64,000 nt of DNA, from the NCBI RefSeq assembly GCF_020386635.1, contig NZ_CP081942.1:2418001-2482000 (forward strand). Reading direction: 5' to 3'. A model generated the notes under the pieces. That model searched no databases, was not told where the DNA came from, and worked only from the letters and a program-made list of their open reading frames with translations. The position numbers and the translations under genes were made by a program. Position 1 is the first letter of the stretch. Each line of letters begins with the position of its first letter. This document shows positions 17,029 to 26,930 of this stretch, piece after piece. The DNA is from Pseudomonas sp. MM211. GTDB lineage: Bacteria; Pseudomonadota; Gammaproteobacteria; Pseudomonadales; Pseudomonadaceae.

Positions 17029-20000
17029 ATGGACGTTCGCAGCCCATTCTTCCAAAACATTGCCCTGATCGTCGCAGGGGTGATGTTCCTTAATCCCATC
17101 GTCACGGTGGCGGCCGAGCTGAGCCTCGATGCCCAAGCCGGCGGCAATGCCGCCATCGGCCAGGCACAGAATGGCGTGCCAGTGGTGAACATCGCCACGC
17201 CCAACGGCAGTGGTCTGTCGCACAACAAATTCACCGACTACAACGTCGGGCAGCAGGGGCTGATCCTCAACAACGGCGCCCAGGCTTTCGTACCGACCCA
17301 GCTGGGCGGCTACATCACCGGCAACCCGAATCTAAAAAACGGTGCCGCCAACGTCATACTCAACGAGGTCACCGGCAGCAACCGCAGCCAACTCAAGGGC
17401 TACACGGAAGTGGCCGGGCAGTCGGCGCACGTCATCGTTGCCAATCCCCATGGCATTACCTGTGACGGTTGCGGCTTCATCAACACCCCGCGCGCGACCC
17501 TGACCACCGGCGCCCCGGTGGTCGACAACGGTCGCCTGCAGGGCTTCGACGTCAACGGCGGCGACATCGCCATCGAAGGCGCTGGTCTCAACGCAGGTAA
17601 CGTCGACCAGTTCGACCTGATCACCCGTAGCGCCAAGCTAAACGCCGAGATCCACGCCAAACGCCTGAACGTCATCACCGGCCGCAACGACGTGGATGCC
17701 GCCACTCTGCAGGCCACCGCCAAGGCCGATGACGGCAGCGATAAACCGCAACTGGCCATCGACAGCTCGGCCTTGGGCGGCATGTACGCGGGGGCGATTC
17801 GCCTGGTGGGTACCGAAGCAGGCGTGGGTGTGAAACTGGCCGGCGACATGGCCGCCAGCGCCGGTGATATTCAGATCGATGCCAATGGGCAACTGACCAC
17901 CAACCGCATGGCGGCCAGCGGTGACGTCACCCTGGTGGCCGATGCCATCGAGCTCAATGCCGATACCTATGCCGGGCGCAATGCGACGGTCACTGCCGCT
18001 GGCAAAACCGTGGTTAAAGAAAGCCTGGCAGGCGGTGAGCGGGTAACTGTACAAGCGGCGCAGCTGGACAACGCCGGCATCATCGAGGCGGGCGTGCGAG
18101 CCAACGGCAGCACCAACAGCGCCGGCCATCTGCAGCTCGACGGTGGCAACGTACGCAACGCCGGTCAACTGACCAGCCATGGCACCCTGAACACCGATCT
18201 ACAAAAGCTCGACAACCAGAGTGGCAAGATCACCGTGGCGGGCAACGCTACCCTCAAGGCCGAGCAGCTCGACAACCGCAGTGGCGAAGTTGTCGCCCAG
18301 CGCAACCTGACGTTCGATAACCAGACGCTGGACAACCGCAAAGGCAGCGCCCTGGCTGGCCAAGCGCTGGCGATCAAAGCTGAATCTGTCGATAACAGCG
18401 CTGGCACCCTGGCGGCTGGCGGGGCAATAGAAGCGCGAGTTGCCACCGATTTCAACAATGATGGTGGTCTGGTCGAAGCCGGCAGCCGCCTCGACATCAA
18501 GGCCGACAGCCTGAGCAATGCTGATGGCCGCTTGCGTGCCTTGGGCAGCACGGGCGAAAGCCGCTTCGATATCGGCACCCGCCTGAACAACGATGACGGT
18601 CTGCTGGAAATGGGCAATGCGGCGCTGACCTTCGACACTGAGTCGCTCAGTAACCAGCGCGGTGTCGTGCGTCACCTCGGCACTGGCGGTCTGAACCTAG
18701 ACATGGAGCTGCTCGGTCAGGCCGGTGGCGAGTTCATCACCAACAGCGCAGTAACCCTGAGTGCTGAAGAGTGGGTCAATACCAGCCTGTTGCAGGCCGC
18801 CTCCATCACCCTCGATATCGACCGCCTGACCCAGACCTCCACCGGCGGGCTATTGGCAGGCAACAGCCTGATCACTGAAGGTGAAAGCTGGGTCAATGAT
18901 GGTCGCATTGAAACCAACGGCCATATTGATCTGCGCCTGAGTGGCGATTACCGCGGTAAAGGCAGTCTGCTGGCCGTAGGGAATCTTGACCTGCGAGCCG
19001 ACAACATGGAGTTCGGTACAGGCGCGCAGGTGCGCAGCGGCGGATATGGCAAGCTGACTGCGTTGGGCGACTTAGTGAGCCGCGGCAAGATGACTACCGG
19101 CTCTTGGTTGGCACTAGCGGCCAAATCCCTGGAGACCCGAGGAACCACCGGGGCGGCAGGCCAACTGCTCATCGTTGCTGAGAAGGTTCATAACGAAGAC
19201 GGGCTGATATTCAGCGGCGGGAACCTCGAACTCCGCACTGACCAGCTGACCAACCGCTTTGCCAATATATACAGCCAAGGGAGTCTTACTCTCGTTGGTG
19301 CGTCATCTTCTAGCGCTAAGGTTCTGGAAAACATTTCTGCAGAAATCGAAAGTGCACAAGACATGCGCTTGAACGCAGAGAAGCTGCTCAATAGACGGGA
19401 CGCCTTCACCGTCTCCGAACGCCTGCTCTCAGGCAGTATTCGTTATGAGTGTATTGACTGCAAAGGGCGTCATTACGATCTCTACTATTACGTATCCGAG
19501 AATTTTGAGCGCGTTGTCACTTCGGACTCAGCAGCGTCAGTCATTACAGCAGGCGGCAACTTCAGTCATGCGGGTAAAACGTTTGATAACCAGCAAAGCG
19601 TGGTGTCAGCTGCCGGCGATGTTGATATTTCAGTCGAGTCTTTCGTAAGTCAGGGGGCTTCGCAGGAGCGTGTGGTAAGGAACCGCACGTTTCGTAACCC
19701 GGGTGACTCGGAAAATAGCTCAGTTTTCTTCGGGTTGGTCGGTAGTGGTGGAGGAGTCTCTGAATACAACAAGTACAACTCGCTCTTTATTCACTCCTAT
19801 CTCATTAATGGAAATCCGCGCGATGAGGGGCAGCCGCCATCTCCTGTTTCCCCCGACCGGCAAATAACAAATCGCGTAAATCCAAACTTCAATCCCGCAG
19901 CTGGATACGCAGTCCCCTCCAGAATTCTGGGCTACTCGTTGGCCAGCTCCACCGAGCAGTCGGTCAATATCGGTACGGCTGCTGACGCCATCGTCCAAGC

Positions 20001-23000
20001 GGGCGGCAAGGTACTCATCAACGCTGCAAATCGATTGGAAAATGGCGTAACACGTGAAAACGTCGCCTACGTCGATGGCCAACAGCAGGCTGTAGATACA
20101 GCCGTGAGCGGTAATGCCAACCCGCTGGTACTGCTCAATGCTCAGCTGCCGCCGGATCTCGCTCAAAAGGCCATAGATCCCCTCGGGCTGCCGAGCTTCT
20201 CTTTGCCGGCCGGGCAGAACGGGCTATTCAGCGTCAACACCAATACCCAACACCCTTATCTGATCGAGACCAATCCAGATTTTGCCGATTTGGCAAGTTT
20301 CCTGAGCTCCGACTACATGATCGATCGCCTGGGTGCTACGCCTGATCAGATGCAACGGCGGCTGGGGGATGGACTTTATGAGCAGAAGCTCATACGAGAC
20401 GCGATCATCGCCCGTACGGGGCAGCGCTTCCTGGCCGGTATCACCAGCGACGAGCAACAGTTCCGTTACCTGATGGATAACGCCATCGCGAGCAAGGACG
20501 CGCTGAACCTATCGCTGGGTGTTGCATTGTCAGCTGAGCAGGTCGCGGCACTGACCCACGATATCGTATGGATGGAAGAGCGTGAGGTGGCGGGCCAGAA
20601 GGTATTGGCCCCCGTGCTCTATATGGCCCAGGCGAACGGCCGGCTGGCACCGACTGGCGCTCTAATCCAAGGCCAGGACGTCGCTCTGATCACCGGTGGC
20701 CAGTTGAGCAACCAAGGCACCTTGCGGGCACTGGAACTCACGGCTCAAGCAGGCAATGTATCCAACGTCGGTCTGATGGAGGCCAATGGCAAGTTGCAGC
20801 TGATGGCTACAGAAAGCATTCGCAACGCGCAAGGCGGGATAATCGCCGGGCGAGATGTCAGTGCAAGTGCACTGACTGGCGATGTGGTGAACGAGCGTAC
20901 CGTTTCCACCAACACTGGCCGCATCGGTTCACAGCGCTGGCAGCAGGATTATGTCGACAACGCCGCACGCTTCGAGGCAACTGGCAACCTGGATATAACG
21001 GCAGGCCGCGACATACTCAACCGCGCGGGTGCCTTGTCCAGCGATGCGGAGATGTCGCTGGTGGCCGGTCGCGATGTCGAACTCGGTGCCGTACAGAAGG
21101 TACAGAGCAGCACGCGTGGCAACTACTACCGGGATGAGCGTATTACCCAATACGGCAGCGACCTAAATGCTGGCGGCAATCTTGAGATCGCCGCTGACCG
21201 CGATCTGAGCGTGGTGGCCAGTCGTGTTCAATCTGCTGGCGATCTAGACCTGAAAGCAGGGCGTGATTTGCTGATTACCAGCGCAGCCAATGAAAGTCAC
21301 TCCTTCTCACAAAGCAAGAAAGTCACCCAGAGTCGCGACCAGATCACCCAGCAGTCGAGTGTGTTGCAGGCTGGACAGGATGTTCGTCTGGCCGCTGGGA
21401 ATGACCTGGGGCTGGTCGCCAGCCGTGTGCAGGCCGGCGAAGACGTTGATCTCGACGCCGGGCAAGACGTGCAGATTCTGTCTGCCATGGACGAAAACGC
21501 CTCCTACTACTTCAAGAAGAAAAAAGGCTCCTTCGGACGCAGTAAGACCACGCAGACTGAAAGCTACGACAGCACCAACGTCGCCTCAGTGATCGAGGCG
21601 GGCAACGACCTCACAATCAATACCAGCAAGGCTGCTAACGGCGCCCTGAATCTCGATGGTGGTCGTGACGTCACCGTCATCGGCAGCCAGCTCACTGCGG
21701 GTAACGACCTACTGGTTGGCGGCACAGGCGATGTGGCTGTGCTGTCCGGTGTCGAAGAGCATGGCTCCTACTCGAAGAAAACCAAATCCGGCTTCCTCGG
21801 CCTCTCGAAGAGTGGCAGCAGCCAGCTCAAGACCAGTGCCACCCAGGTCGCCAGCGAACTGGAAGCGGGCAACGACGTGGTCATCGCGGCGGGTAACGAT
21901 ATTCGCCTGCGCGCCAGTACCACCGATGCAGGAAACGACGTCGAGCTGCGCGCCGGGCTGGTGAAGGACACGGGTGATATCAACCTGGTAGCGGCCAATG
22001 ACGAAGCGTATAGCCGCAGCGAGTCGTATAAGAAGAAGTTCGGTCTGTCAGGCAGCGACGCAGTCGGGTTGGCCGTGGGCACGCCAAGCTGGGGTGGTGA
22101 CATTGCCATCTCCAGTGCCAAGAAGAGCGGCCAGGAAAGCATCCGCTCCACCAACGTAGGCAGCCAGGTCAATGCCGAGCGCGATGCTTCGCTGATCGCC
22201 GAGCGCGATATCAATGTGGTCGGCAGCGGCGTCAGCGCGGGTCGCAATGTGCTGCTCGATGCCGGGCGTGATGTCAACGTCGTCGCAGGTAGCAGCAGCG
22301 AACAGATCACCTCGTGGAAGAACACCAAGACTGTGGGCCTGCTCCAGAGCGCCGATGGCAACGGCTTTACCACCTTCGTAGGCGCTGAAGCGCTGAAGGA
22401 CAAGACCCGTACCGCCGAACAAACCGCTGCCGCCAGCCAGATCAATGCCGGGCTCGATCTGGATGTGCGCGCTGGTCGCGATATCCGGCAGCAAGGCTCG
22501 GACATGCAGGCCGGTTATGACCTGAACATGAAGGCCGGGCGCGACATTGTCGTCGATGCCGCCCGTGAACAGTCGAGCATTGAAAGAGAGCAGAGTCAGA
22601 AGCGCAATGGTACGAGCACGACAGTCAACCACAACTTCGAGCGTACCAAGGACGCGGTAAGCGGCGCTGGCAAAGGTGAAAACACGGTCAGCCAGCACTC
22701 AAGCACGCTCAAGGCTATAGATGGCGTTAGCCAATTTATGTCTGGCCCGACGTTCGATGGCCACTTGGGCAGCAGCAGCCAGAGCCAAAGTGTCAGCCAA
22801 ACGGAGGTCAGTGGTCGTGGTTCCAGCCTGGAGGCTGGTAACGACATCAATATGGTTGCTGGCAACGATGTCTCTATCGACGGCAGCCGCCTGCAGACCG
22901 GGCGCGATATCAATATCAAGGGCAATGACGTTTCGATAGGCGTCGCTCGGGGCGAATACGTCGTTGATAGTGAGCAACAACAAGGTAAGGGCGGGATTAA

Positions 23001-25236
23001 AGGTGGAACCTCGGGTGGTTTCAAACTCGGTGTCGGTGCAAGTGCCGGTACAGCTACCCAGGAAGGGCGACAAGGTACGTCTAGCCCGAGTGAGTTGCTA
23101 GCAGGTCGGGATGTCAATCTGGACGCGAGTAATGACCTCACCCTGATCGGTACCCACGCACAGTCCGGGCGAGACATCAATCTGAATGCAGGTAACGACC
23201 TGCTCATTGGCGCGGCGCAGAACCAGAGCAGTACCGACAACGACCGGCGCAACGCGGGCGGGGAGGCTGGCGTTACTGTAGGTAGCGAAGGTTTCGGTGT
23301 TTACGTCAGTGCCAGCCTGGGCAAAGGCAAGCTTGATCGCGAAGGCGAGCAGATGCAGAACGCCTATTTGTATGCAGGGCGCGATGTGAATTTCGTCAGT
23401 GGCCGCGATACCAGCATCACCGGTGCTCACGTGGAGGGCGAGAACGTAAAAGGTGATGTGGGGCGTAATATCACTATTTCCTCTGTGCCCGATACCGGTA
23501 AAGCCTCAGGTAAGGAGTACGACGTCAGTGCCACGGTCACTATAGGCTACGGCGCTAGCGTCAGCGGCTCGGTTGGTTTCGGGGAGACCAGTGGCAAGAC
23601 CGATTGGGTGAACGATCAGACGCGCGTTATCGCTCGAGATCGCCTGGACATAAACACTGCCGAACACACTCAAATCGATGGGGCGGTGATTGCTTCTGAG
23701 AGCGGCAATCTCAAGTTGGAAACCGACACCTTGGGCTTCCGCGATATTCATGGCGAGGACCGTGAGCGCAGTTACTACCTCAACGTGGGTGGCAGCTACG
23801 GTACTGGTCAGCAGGATAAGAGTCAGTCCGGTAAAGGTGAAAAAGGCCAAACTGGATGGAGTGTGGAGGGCTACGAATACGAGCGGGAGCGTGAGCAAAT
23901 AGCCCGCGCCACTGTTGGTGAAGGCGAAATTATTGTACGTCGCGACGCGGAAACAGGCGGTGACTCGACCGCAGGTCTCAATCGAGACGTGGGCAGTGCG
24001 TACGAGATCACCAAGGACGAGGAGAGCCGTACTGACCTGTATGTGAGTAAGTCGTCCATCGATGCTTTGAAGAACCCTAAGGCCACTGTTAAGCAATGGG
24101 CTACAGCGCTTGCTAACTATGATGAGACGGCCAAGGAGAATCTGGGGCAAATCAGTGTTGGTCTGAATGTTAGCTACAACCGCTTGGAAAAAATTCTAGG
24201 TATCGATCGGCCTGCAGGCGCCGGGCAAGCGGGACTCGCTAATATCGCTGAAGACGGGCTCGAAGTGCTGCTGTTGAACGGCATGAAGCTCAAGGATGCC
24301 AAGGCTATTGTGGGCGATGCAGGCTTTCAGCAGAACGTACTTGCTCAGCTTAATGCGATAAATGGAATTTCCGAAGAGCAGATTCGTGAGGCCGCGTCCG
24401 CACTTGGTATGTCCGCCAAAGATATACCCGGTATAGATGAAGAAAAGCCGCAGGTAAACACAGCTTCGGATGGTCGCATTCCCGTGCTTCTGAAGCCTGA
24501 TACGGTTAATCCGGCTGATCCGAATGCTTTGCAGCAGATCTTAGATCATGCCGCAAATGTTCAGATTTATATCGATAAAAACCCCAAGAATGCGCTAGCG
24601 GTTGGGATAGTAGTGGCGGGCTTGAGTGGGCCAAAAGGGATCATTCAATTTGCTGTTGAGCAAGCGTTTGCTCAAACAGATATTGGGCAAAGCATAAATA
24701 ATTATCTTGACTCACTCAACGAAGCTGCGGGCAGGCTTATTGCAGAGAAAATTGAAGGATATGATTTAGAGCCCGAGACATACGAGTCTGATCAGAAACT
24801 GATCAATGGTGGTGGGTTGATTAGTAGTATTCTCACTGGATCTGTTTCTGGTAAGGGCGGTAAAACGGTAATCAGTGTAAACTCGACAACGCCTAAACCT
24901 GATATCAAAGGGAGTAATGCCGCTACTGATACTCCTAAAGGAGTAACTAATCCTGCAGTTCCTAAGCTAGATCGACCATTAGTGCCTCAAGGAATGACTC
25001 AAAGCCAATTTGGGAAAGACGTAATTGGTTGGGGGGCTAGGCCAGAGGGAGCACTCAATCGCATCGATACTATCAATCACTCAGAAGTTGCCTCAATGCA
25101 AGCGCAAGGATTGACGAAACAAATGGCTGCTCAGTGGAGAGATTTTTACTCTAATGAGTTTAATAGAAATTCAAACAATCTCACTGCTAGGAATCGTGTT
25201 GCACTCATGCAGAAGATTTTAGATAATTGGGATTGA
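17029..25236 (+). CDS. CdiA-like contact-dependent inhibition exoprotein / filamentous haemagglutinin
   Basis: 2735 residues, CGGAG 12 nt before the ATG. Signal peptide (IALIVAGVMFLNPIVTVAAE); TPS domain with ANPHGITCDGCGFINTPRA; FHA-1 repeats to about residue 750; a less GC-rich stretch (about 750-1200) with a Tyr/Cys-rich patch (YECIDCKGRHYDLYYYVSE) and a Tyr-Pro-type segment, where CdiA proteins carry the receptor-binding and YP regions; FHA-2 repeats of the GRDV/AGNDV kind to about 2300; then a variable C-terminus. Codon GC falls clearly after about 24050. No VENN motif was found. The last 75 residues (QFGKDVIGWGARPEGALNRI to the end) resemble, from memory, the DUF4951 domain at the end of polymorphic toxins. 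I take this as the toxin tip; its activity is unknown. Confidence 0.9.
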   Translation: MDVRSPFFQNIALIVAGVMFLNPIVTVAAELSLDAQAGGNAAIGQAQNGVPVVNIATPNGSGLSHNKFTDYNVGQQGLILNNGAQAFVPTQLGGYITGNPNLKNGAANVILNEVTGSNRSQLKGYTEVAGQSAHVIVANPHGITCDGCGFINTPRATLTTGAPVVDNGRLQGFDVNGGDIAIEGAGLNAGNVDQFDLITRSAKLNAEIHAKRLNVITGRNDVDAATLQATAKADDGSDKPQLAIDSSALGGMYAGAIRLVGTEAGVGVKLAGDMAASAGDIQIDANGQLTTNRMAASGDVTLVADAIELNADTYAGRNATVTAAGKTVVKESLAGGERVTVQAAQLDNAGIIEAGVRANGSTNSAGHLQLDGGNVRNAGQLTSHGTLNTDLQKLDNQSGKITVAGNATLKAEQLDNRSGEVVAQRNLTFDNQTLDNRKGSALAGQALAIKAESVDNSAGTLAAGGAIEARVATDFNNDGGLVEAGSRLDIKADSLSNADGRLRALGSTGESRFDIGTRLNNDDGLLEMGNAALTFDTESLSNQRGVVRHLGTGGLNLDMELLGQAGGEFITNSAVTLSAEEWVNTSLLQAASITLDIDRLTQTSTGGLLAGNSLITEGESWVNDGRIETNGHIDLRLSGDYRGKGSLLAVGNLDLRADNMEFGTGAQVRSGGYGKLTALGDLVSRGKMTTGSWLALAAKSLETRGTTGAAGQLLIVAEKVHNEDGLIFSGGNLELRTDQLTNRFANIYSQGSLTLVGASSSSAKVLENISAEIESAQDMRLNAEKLLNRRDAFTVSERLLSGSIRYECIDCKGRHYDLYYYVSENFERVVTSDSAASVITAGGNFSHAGKTFDNQQSVVSAAGDVDISVESFVSQGASQERVVRNRTFRNPGDSENSSVFFGLVGSGGGVSEYNKYNSLFIHSYLINGNPRDEGQPPSPVSPDRQITNRVNPNFNPAAGYAVPSRILGYSLASSTEQSVNIGTAADAIVQAGGKVLINAANRLENGVTRENVAYVDGQQQAVDTAVSGNANPLVLLNAQLPPDLAQKAIDPLGLPSFSLPAGQNGLFSVNTNTQHPYLIETNPDFADLASFLSSDYMIDRLGATPDQMQRRLGDGLYEQKLIRDAIIARTGQRFLAGITSDEQQFRYLMDNAIASKDALNLSLGVALSAEQVAALTHDIVWMEEREVAGQKVLAPVLYMAQANGRLAPTGALIQGQDVALITGGQLSNQGTLRALELTAQAGNVSNVGLMEANGKLQLMATESIRNAQGGIIAGRDVSASALTGDVVNERTVSTNTGRIGSQRWQQDYVDNAARFEATGNLDITAGRDILNRAGALSSDAEMSLVAGRDVELGAVQKVQSSTRGNYYRDERITQYGSDLNAGGNLEIAADRDLSVVASRVQSAGDLDLKAGRDLLITSAANESHSFSQSKKVTQSRDQITQQSSVLQAGQDVRLAAGNDLGLVASRVQAGEDVDLDAGQDVQILSAMDENASYYFKKKKGSFGRSKTTQTESYDSTNVASVIEAGNDLTINTSKAANGALNLDGGRDVTVIGSQLTAGNDLLVGGTGDVAVLSGVEEHGSYSKKTKSGFLGLSKSGSSQLKTSATQVASELEAGNDVVIAAGNDIRLRASTTDAGNDVELRAGLVKDTGDINLVAANDEAYSRSESYKKKFGLSGSDAVGLAVGTPSWGGDIAISSAKKSGQESIRSTNVGSQVNAERDASLIAERDINVVGSGVSAGRNVLLDAGRDVNVVAGSSSEQITSWKNTKTVGLLQSADGNGFTTFVGAEALKDKTRTAEQTAAASQINAGLDLDVRAGRDIRQQGSDMQAGYDLNMKAGRDIVVDAAREQSSIEREQSQKRNGTSTTVNHNFERTKDAVSGAGKGENTVSQHSSTLKAIDGVSQFMSGPTFDGHLGSSSQSQSVSQTEVSGRGSSLEAGNDINMVAGNDVSIDGSRLQTGRDINIKGNDVSIGVARGEYVVDSEQQQGKGGIKGGTSGGFKLGVGASAGTATQEGRQGTSSPSELLAGRDVNLDASNDLTLIGTHAQSGRDINLNAGNDLLIGAAQNQSSTDNDRRNAGGEAGVTVGSEGFGVYVSASLGKGKLDREGEQMQNAYLYAGRDVNFVSGRDTSITGAHVEGENVKGDVGRNITISSVPDTGKASGKEYDVSATVTIGYGASVSGSVGFGETSGKTDWVNDQTRVIARDRLDINTAEHTQIDGAVIASESGNLKLETDTLGFRDIHGEDRERSYYLNVGGSYGTGQQDKSQSGKGEKGQTGWSVEGYEYEREREQIARATVGEGEIIVRRDAETGGDSTAGLNRDVGSAYEITKDEESRTDLYVSKSSIDALKNPKATVKQWATALANYDETAKENLGQISVGLNVSYNRLEKILGIDRPAGAGQAGLANIAEDGLEVLLLNGMKLKDAKAIVGDAGFQQNVLAQLNAINGISEEQIREAASALGMSAKDIPGIDEEKPQVNTASDGRIPVLLKPDTVNPADPNALQQILDHAANVQIYIDKNPKNALAVGIVVAGLSGPKGIIQFAVEQAFAQTDIGQSINNYLDSLNEAAGRLIAEKIEGYDLEPETYESDQKLINGGGLISSILTGSVSGKGGKTVISVNSTTPKPDIKGSNAATDTPKGVTNPAVPKLDRPLVPQGMTQSQFGKDVIGWGARPEGALNRIDTINHSEVASMQAQGLTKQMAAQWRDFYSNEFNRNSNNLTARNRVALMQKILDNWD

Positions 25237-25242
25237 CATTTT

Positions 25243-25476
25243 ATGAAGATAAGCTGTGTTAATGGGACGTCTGAATGTATTTTGCTTATTATCGAGCCTT
25301 GGGCTGAGGAGTATTTGCTTGAGCCTGGTGTCTCGGTTGATGTTGTTGGAGCTGGGGGGAATGGGTGTTTCGAAGTCGAATATTTCGATAAGGGCATTAT
25401 TTGCTACGGATGGGAGGGTAGCGTAGTTTCAGTATATTTAAATGGTGAAGAGGTTGCACCTAGCCCGCAAGGGTAA
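25243..25476 (+). CDS. Candidate CdiI immunity protein for the CdiA above
   Basis: 77 residues starting 6 bp after the cdiA stop, same strand, low GC. It is acidic and soluble-looking: MKISCVNGTSECILLIIEPW, then a Glu/Val-rich half, with no membrane segment or signal. I do not recognise a named immunity family. The call rests on position: immunity genes follow cdiA directly, and composition matches the toxin-coding end rather than the cdiA body. Upstream the cdiA end supplies only a weak ribosome site, consistent with translational coupling. A RAYT element begins 25 bp downstream. Confidence 0.7.
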   Translation: MKISCVNGTSECILLIIEPWAEEYLLEPGVSVDVVGAGGNGCFEVEYFDKGIICYGWEGSVVSVYLNGEEVAPSPQG

Positions 25477-25488
25477 TTTGAATGCAGG

Positions 25489-25501
25489 AAAAGGGGACAG
25501 G
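25489..25501 (+). repeat. Extra partial terminal repeat (AAAAGGGGACAG)
   Basis: A 12-nt copy of the outer RAYT terminal repeat directly in front of the full left end, giving a tandem duplication of AAAAGGGGACAG. Confidence 0.7.
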
Positions 25502-26284
25502 AAAAGGGGACAGATTTATTTTATTGCTGATGGACTAAGCTGAAAGCCTCAATGGAAGGAGGTTGTTATGCCAAGGATGGGACGTATTGTGTTGCCGAAC
25601 TACCCGCATCACGTAGTGCAGCGTGGCCATAATCGGCAGGTGGTCTTTGTCGGCGATCAGGATTATCAGCGTTACATTGATGATCTGCGCGAGTTGAAAG
25701 ACGTCTTCGGGATCAAGGTCTACGCCTACTGTCTGATGACAAATCATGTCCATTTACTGCTGGCGCCCGGTGAGGCCATCGCTGGGTTGGGTCTGTTGAT
25801 GAAGGCGCTGGCAGCGCGTGCCACGCGCTATAGAAATCGTCTGGAAGGGCGCACCGGCACTCTCTGGGAGAGCCGTTACAAGTCCAGTGTGGTCGAGTCA
25901 GACGCCTACTTGCTTGCCTGCTGCCGTTATATCGAATTAAACCCGGTTCGGGCCCGTATGGTTGCCGAGGCAGGTGACTACCCCTGGTCGAGTTACCAGA
26001 TGCGCGCCACTGATCAAGCGGACAGTGATTGGTTGGATATTGACCCTTGCTTCATCGCACTTGGCGATACGCCTGAAAGGCGTCGTATCCGTTATATGGG
26101 GTTCATGCGCCAAGCTGTAACGTCAAGTGAAATTGAACTGATCCGGACTGCACTTCAGAGAGGGCAGTTAACCGGTAGTGCTCGTTTTGTGGATGAAATA
26201 GAGAGAGTTCAGGGACAACGGATAGAGCTACGGGGTCAGGGGAGGCCTAGGAAGTGTCAGAAAAATAAATCTGTCCCCTTTTTT
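25502..26284 (+). mobile_element. RAYT element, copy 1, with GGGGACAG terminal inverted repeats
   Basis: The left end carries AAAAGGGGACAGATTTATTT and the right end its inverse (AAATAAATCTGTCCCCTTTT, about 26263-26282). Between them is one transposase-like gene. A second element of the same length (28800-29582) is nearly identical. No target duplication could be established. The right end abuts a truncated toxin-like tail. Confidence 0.85.
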
Positions 26285-26290
26285 CCGTAA
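25568..26290 (+). CDS. REP-associated tyrosine transposase (RAYT, TnpA_REP), copy 1
   Basis: 240 residues, excellent ribosome site AAGGAGG before the ATG. IS200/IS605-type Y1 transposase fold: HHVVQRGHNRQVVF near the start, the HUH metal motif in MTNHVHLLL, and the region with GTLWESRYKSS and CCRYIELNPVRARM diagnostic of RAYT proteins. RAYTs act on palindromic REP sequences and are usually immobile single-copy genes; here two copies lie 3.3 kb apart. Copy 1 lacks one A near 26250 (GGAAGTG versus GGAAAGTG in copy 2). The frame therefore misses the normal stop and reads into the terminal repeat, ending KCQKNKSVPFFP instead of KVSEK. This probably affects only the tail. Confidence 0.92.
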   Translation: MPRMGRIVLPNYPHHVVQRGHNRQVVFVGDQDYQRYIDDLRELKDVFGIKVYAYCLMTNHVHLLLAPGEAIAGLGLLMKALAARATRYRNRLEGRTGTLWESRYKSSVVESDAYLLACCRYIELNPVRARMVAEAGDYPWSSYQMRATDQADSDWLDIDPCFIALGDTPERRRIRYMGFMRQAVTSSEIELIRTALQRGQLTGSARFVDEIERVQGQRIELRGQGRPRKCQKNKSVPFFP

Positions 26291-26367
26291 AAAATCCAAC
26301 AAAGTATGAAGCTGCTTTGGTTTGGGGTGCTAAACTTTTGAAAGATGCCGGATGTGAGGGGTTCTAA
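26281..26367 (+). pseudogene. Orphan toxin C-terminal tail 1 (truncated by RAYT copy 1)
   Basis: Directly after the RAYT right end an open frame without start codon codes for FSVKNPTKYEAALVWGAKLL and six further residues. It stops at TAA 26365-26367, whose last base is immediately followed by the ATG of the next gene. Low GC, abutting small gene and lack of a start match displaced CdiA C-terminal ends. The fragment is too short to name the toxin family. Confidence 0.55.
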
Positions 26368-26829
26368 ATGGCCAAAAGAATAAAGCTGGGCGATGTGTTA
26401 CAGGTGTTGACTTCAGAGGGTGTATCATACGCACAAGTCACCCATAAACATCCAGAGTTTGGTTTTTTGATCCGTGTTTTTCAAGGGTTTTATAATCAGC
26501 AGCCTAAGGATTTTTCTGTTGTTGTTGCAGGTGGAGTGCAGTTTTCTGCTTTTTTTGTTGCCCAATCTGCTGTCAACCAAGGGCTTGTTTCTGTTGTCGT
26601 GAATGTTGAAATTCCTGAAGTATTGAAAAGCTTTCCTACTTTTCGTGCTAGGAATGGGGGGGCTGGCGGTTCCCTTTGGCTATGGGATGGTACTGAATTT
26701 TTTAGGCTTGAAAGAAAGCTAACGACTGATGAGCTAAAGTATCCTACTGACGGCATTATTAGTGCGCCGCTACTCGTTGAGCGTATTGAGAATGGCTATA
26801 GGGCCGAGTTTGATGAGAACTGGACATGA
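26368..26829 (+). CDS. Candidate orphan immunity protein (Imm26-like)
   Basis: 153 residues, low GC, starting on the base after the stop of toxin tail 1. It opens KRIKLGDVLQVLTSEGVSYA, followed by a mixed alpha/beta sequence with IPEVLKSFPTFR, LWLWDGTEFFRL and a C-terminal ERIENGYRAE. From memory this pattern (GDV near the start, a central IP and P-F, a late DG) resembles the Imm26 family found beside polymorphic toxins; I could not verify this. No membrane segment. In CDI orphan arrays such genes protect against toxins of related strains. Confidence 0.6.
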   Translation: MAKRIKLGDVLQVLTSEGVSYAQVTHKHPEFGFLIRVFQGFYNQQPKDFSVVVAGGVQFSAFFVAQSAVNQGLVSVVVNVEIPEVLKSFPTFRARNGGAGGSLWLWDGTEFFRLERKLTTDELKYPTDGIISAPLLVERIENGYRAEFDENWT

Positions 26830-26866
26830 TATATTTATAGTCGGTTTCGGGGGGCGGGGACGAAGG

Positions 26867-26930
26867 AAAAAGGGGACAGATTATTTATTCGCTCAGCTCT
26901 GCGGGCCAAAAATAAATCTGTCCCCTTTTT
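26867..26930 (+). repeat. 64-bp palindromic RAYT-end derivative (MITE-like), copy A
   Basis: A left RAYT end (AAAAAGGGGACAGATTATTT) and a right end (AAATAAATCTGTCCCCTTTT) are joined by about 24 nt (TTCGCTCAGCTCTGCGGGCC). The same core occurs in copy B at 27399-27460. It looks like a non-autonomous element or REP-like unit mobilised by the RAYT. Confidence 0.75.

Noticed and set aside
17029..25236. VENN-type pretoxin boundary in CdiA
   Set aside because: No VENN or close variant was found in the C-terminal quarter; the toxin boundary was set only by composition and the terminal domain.
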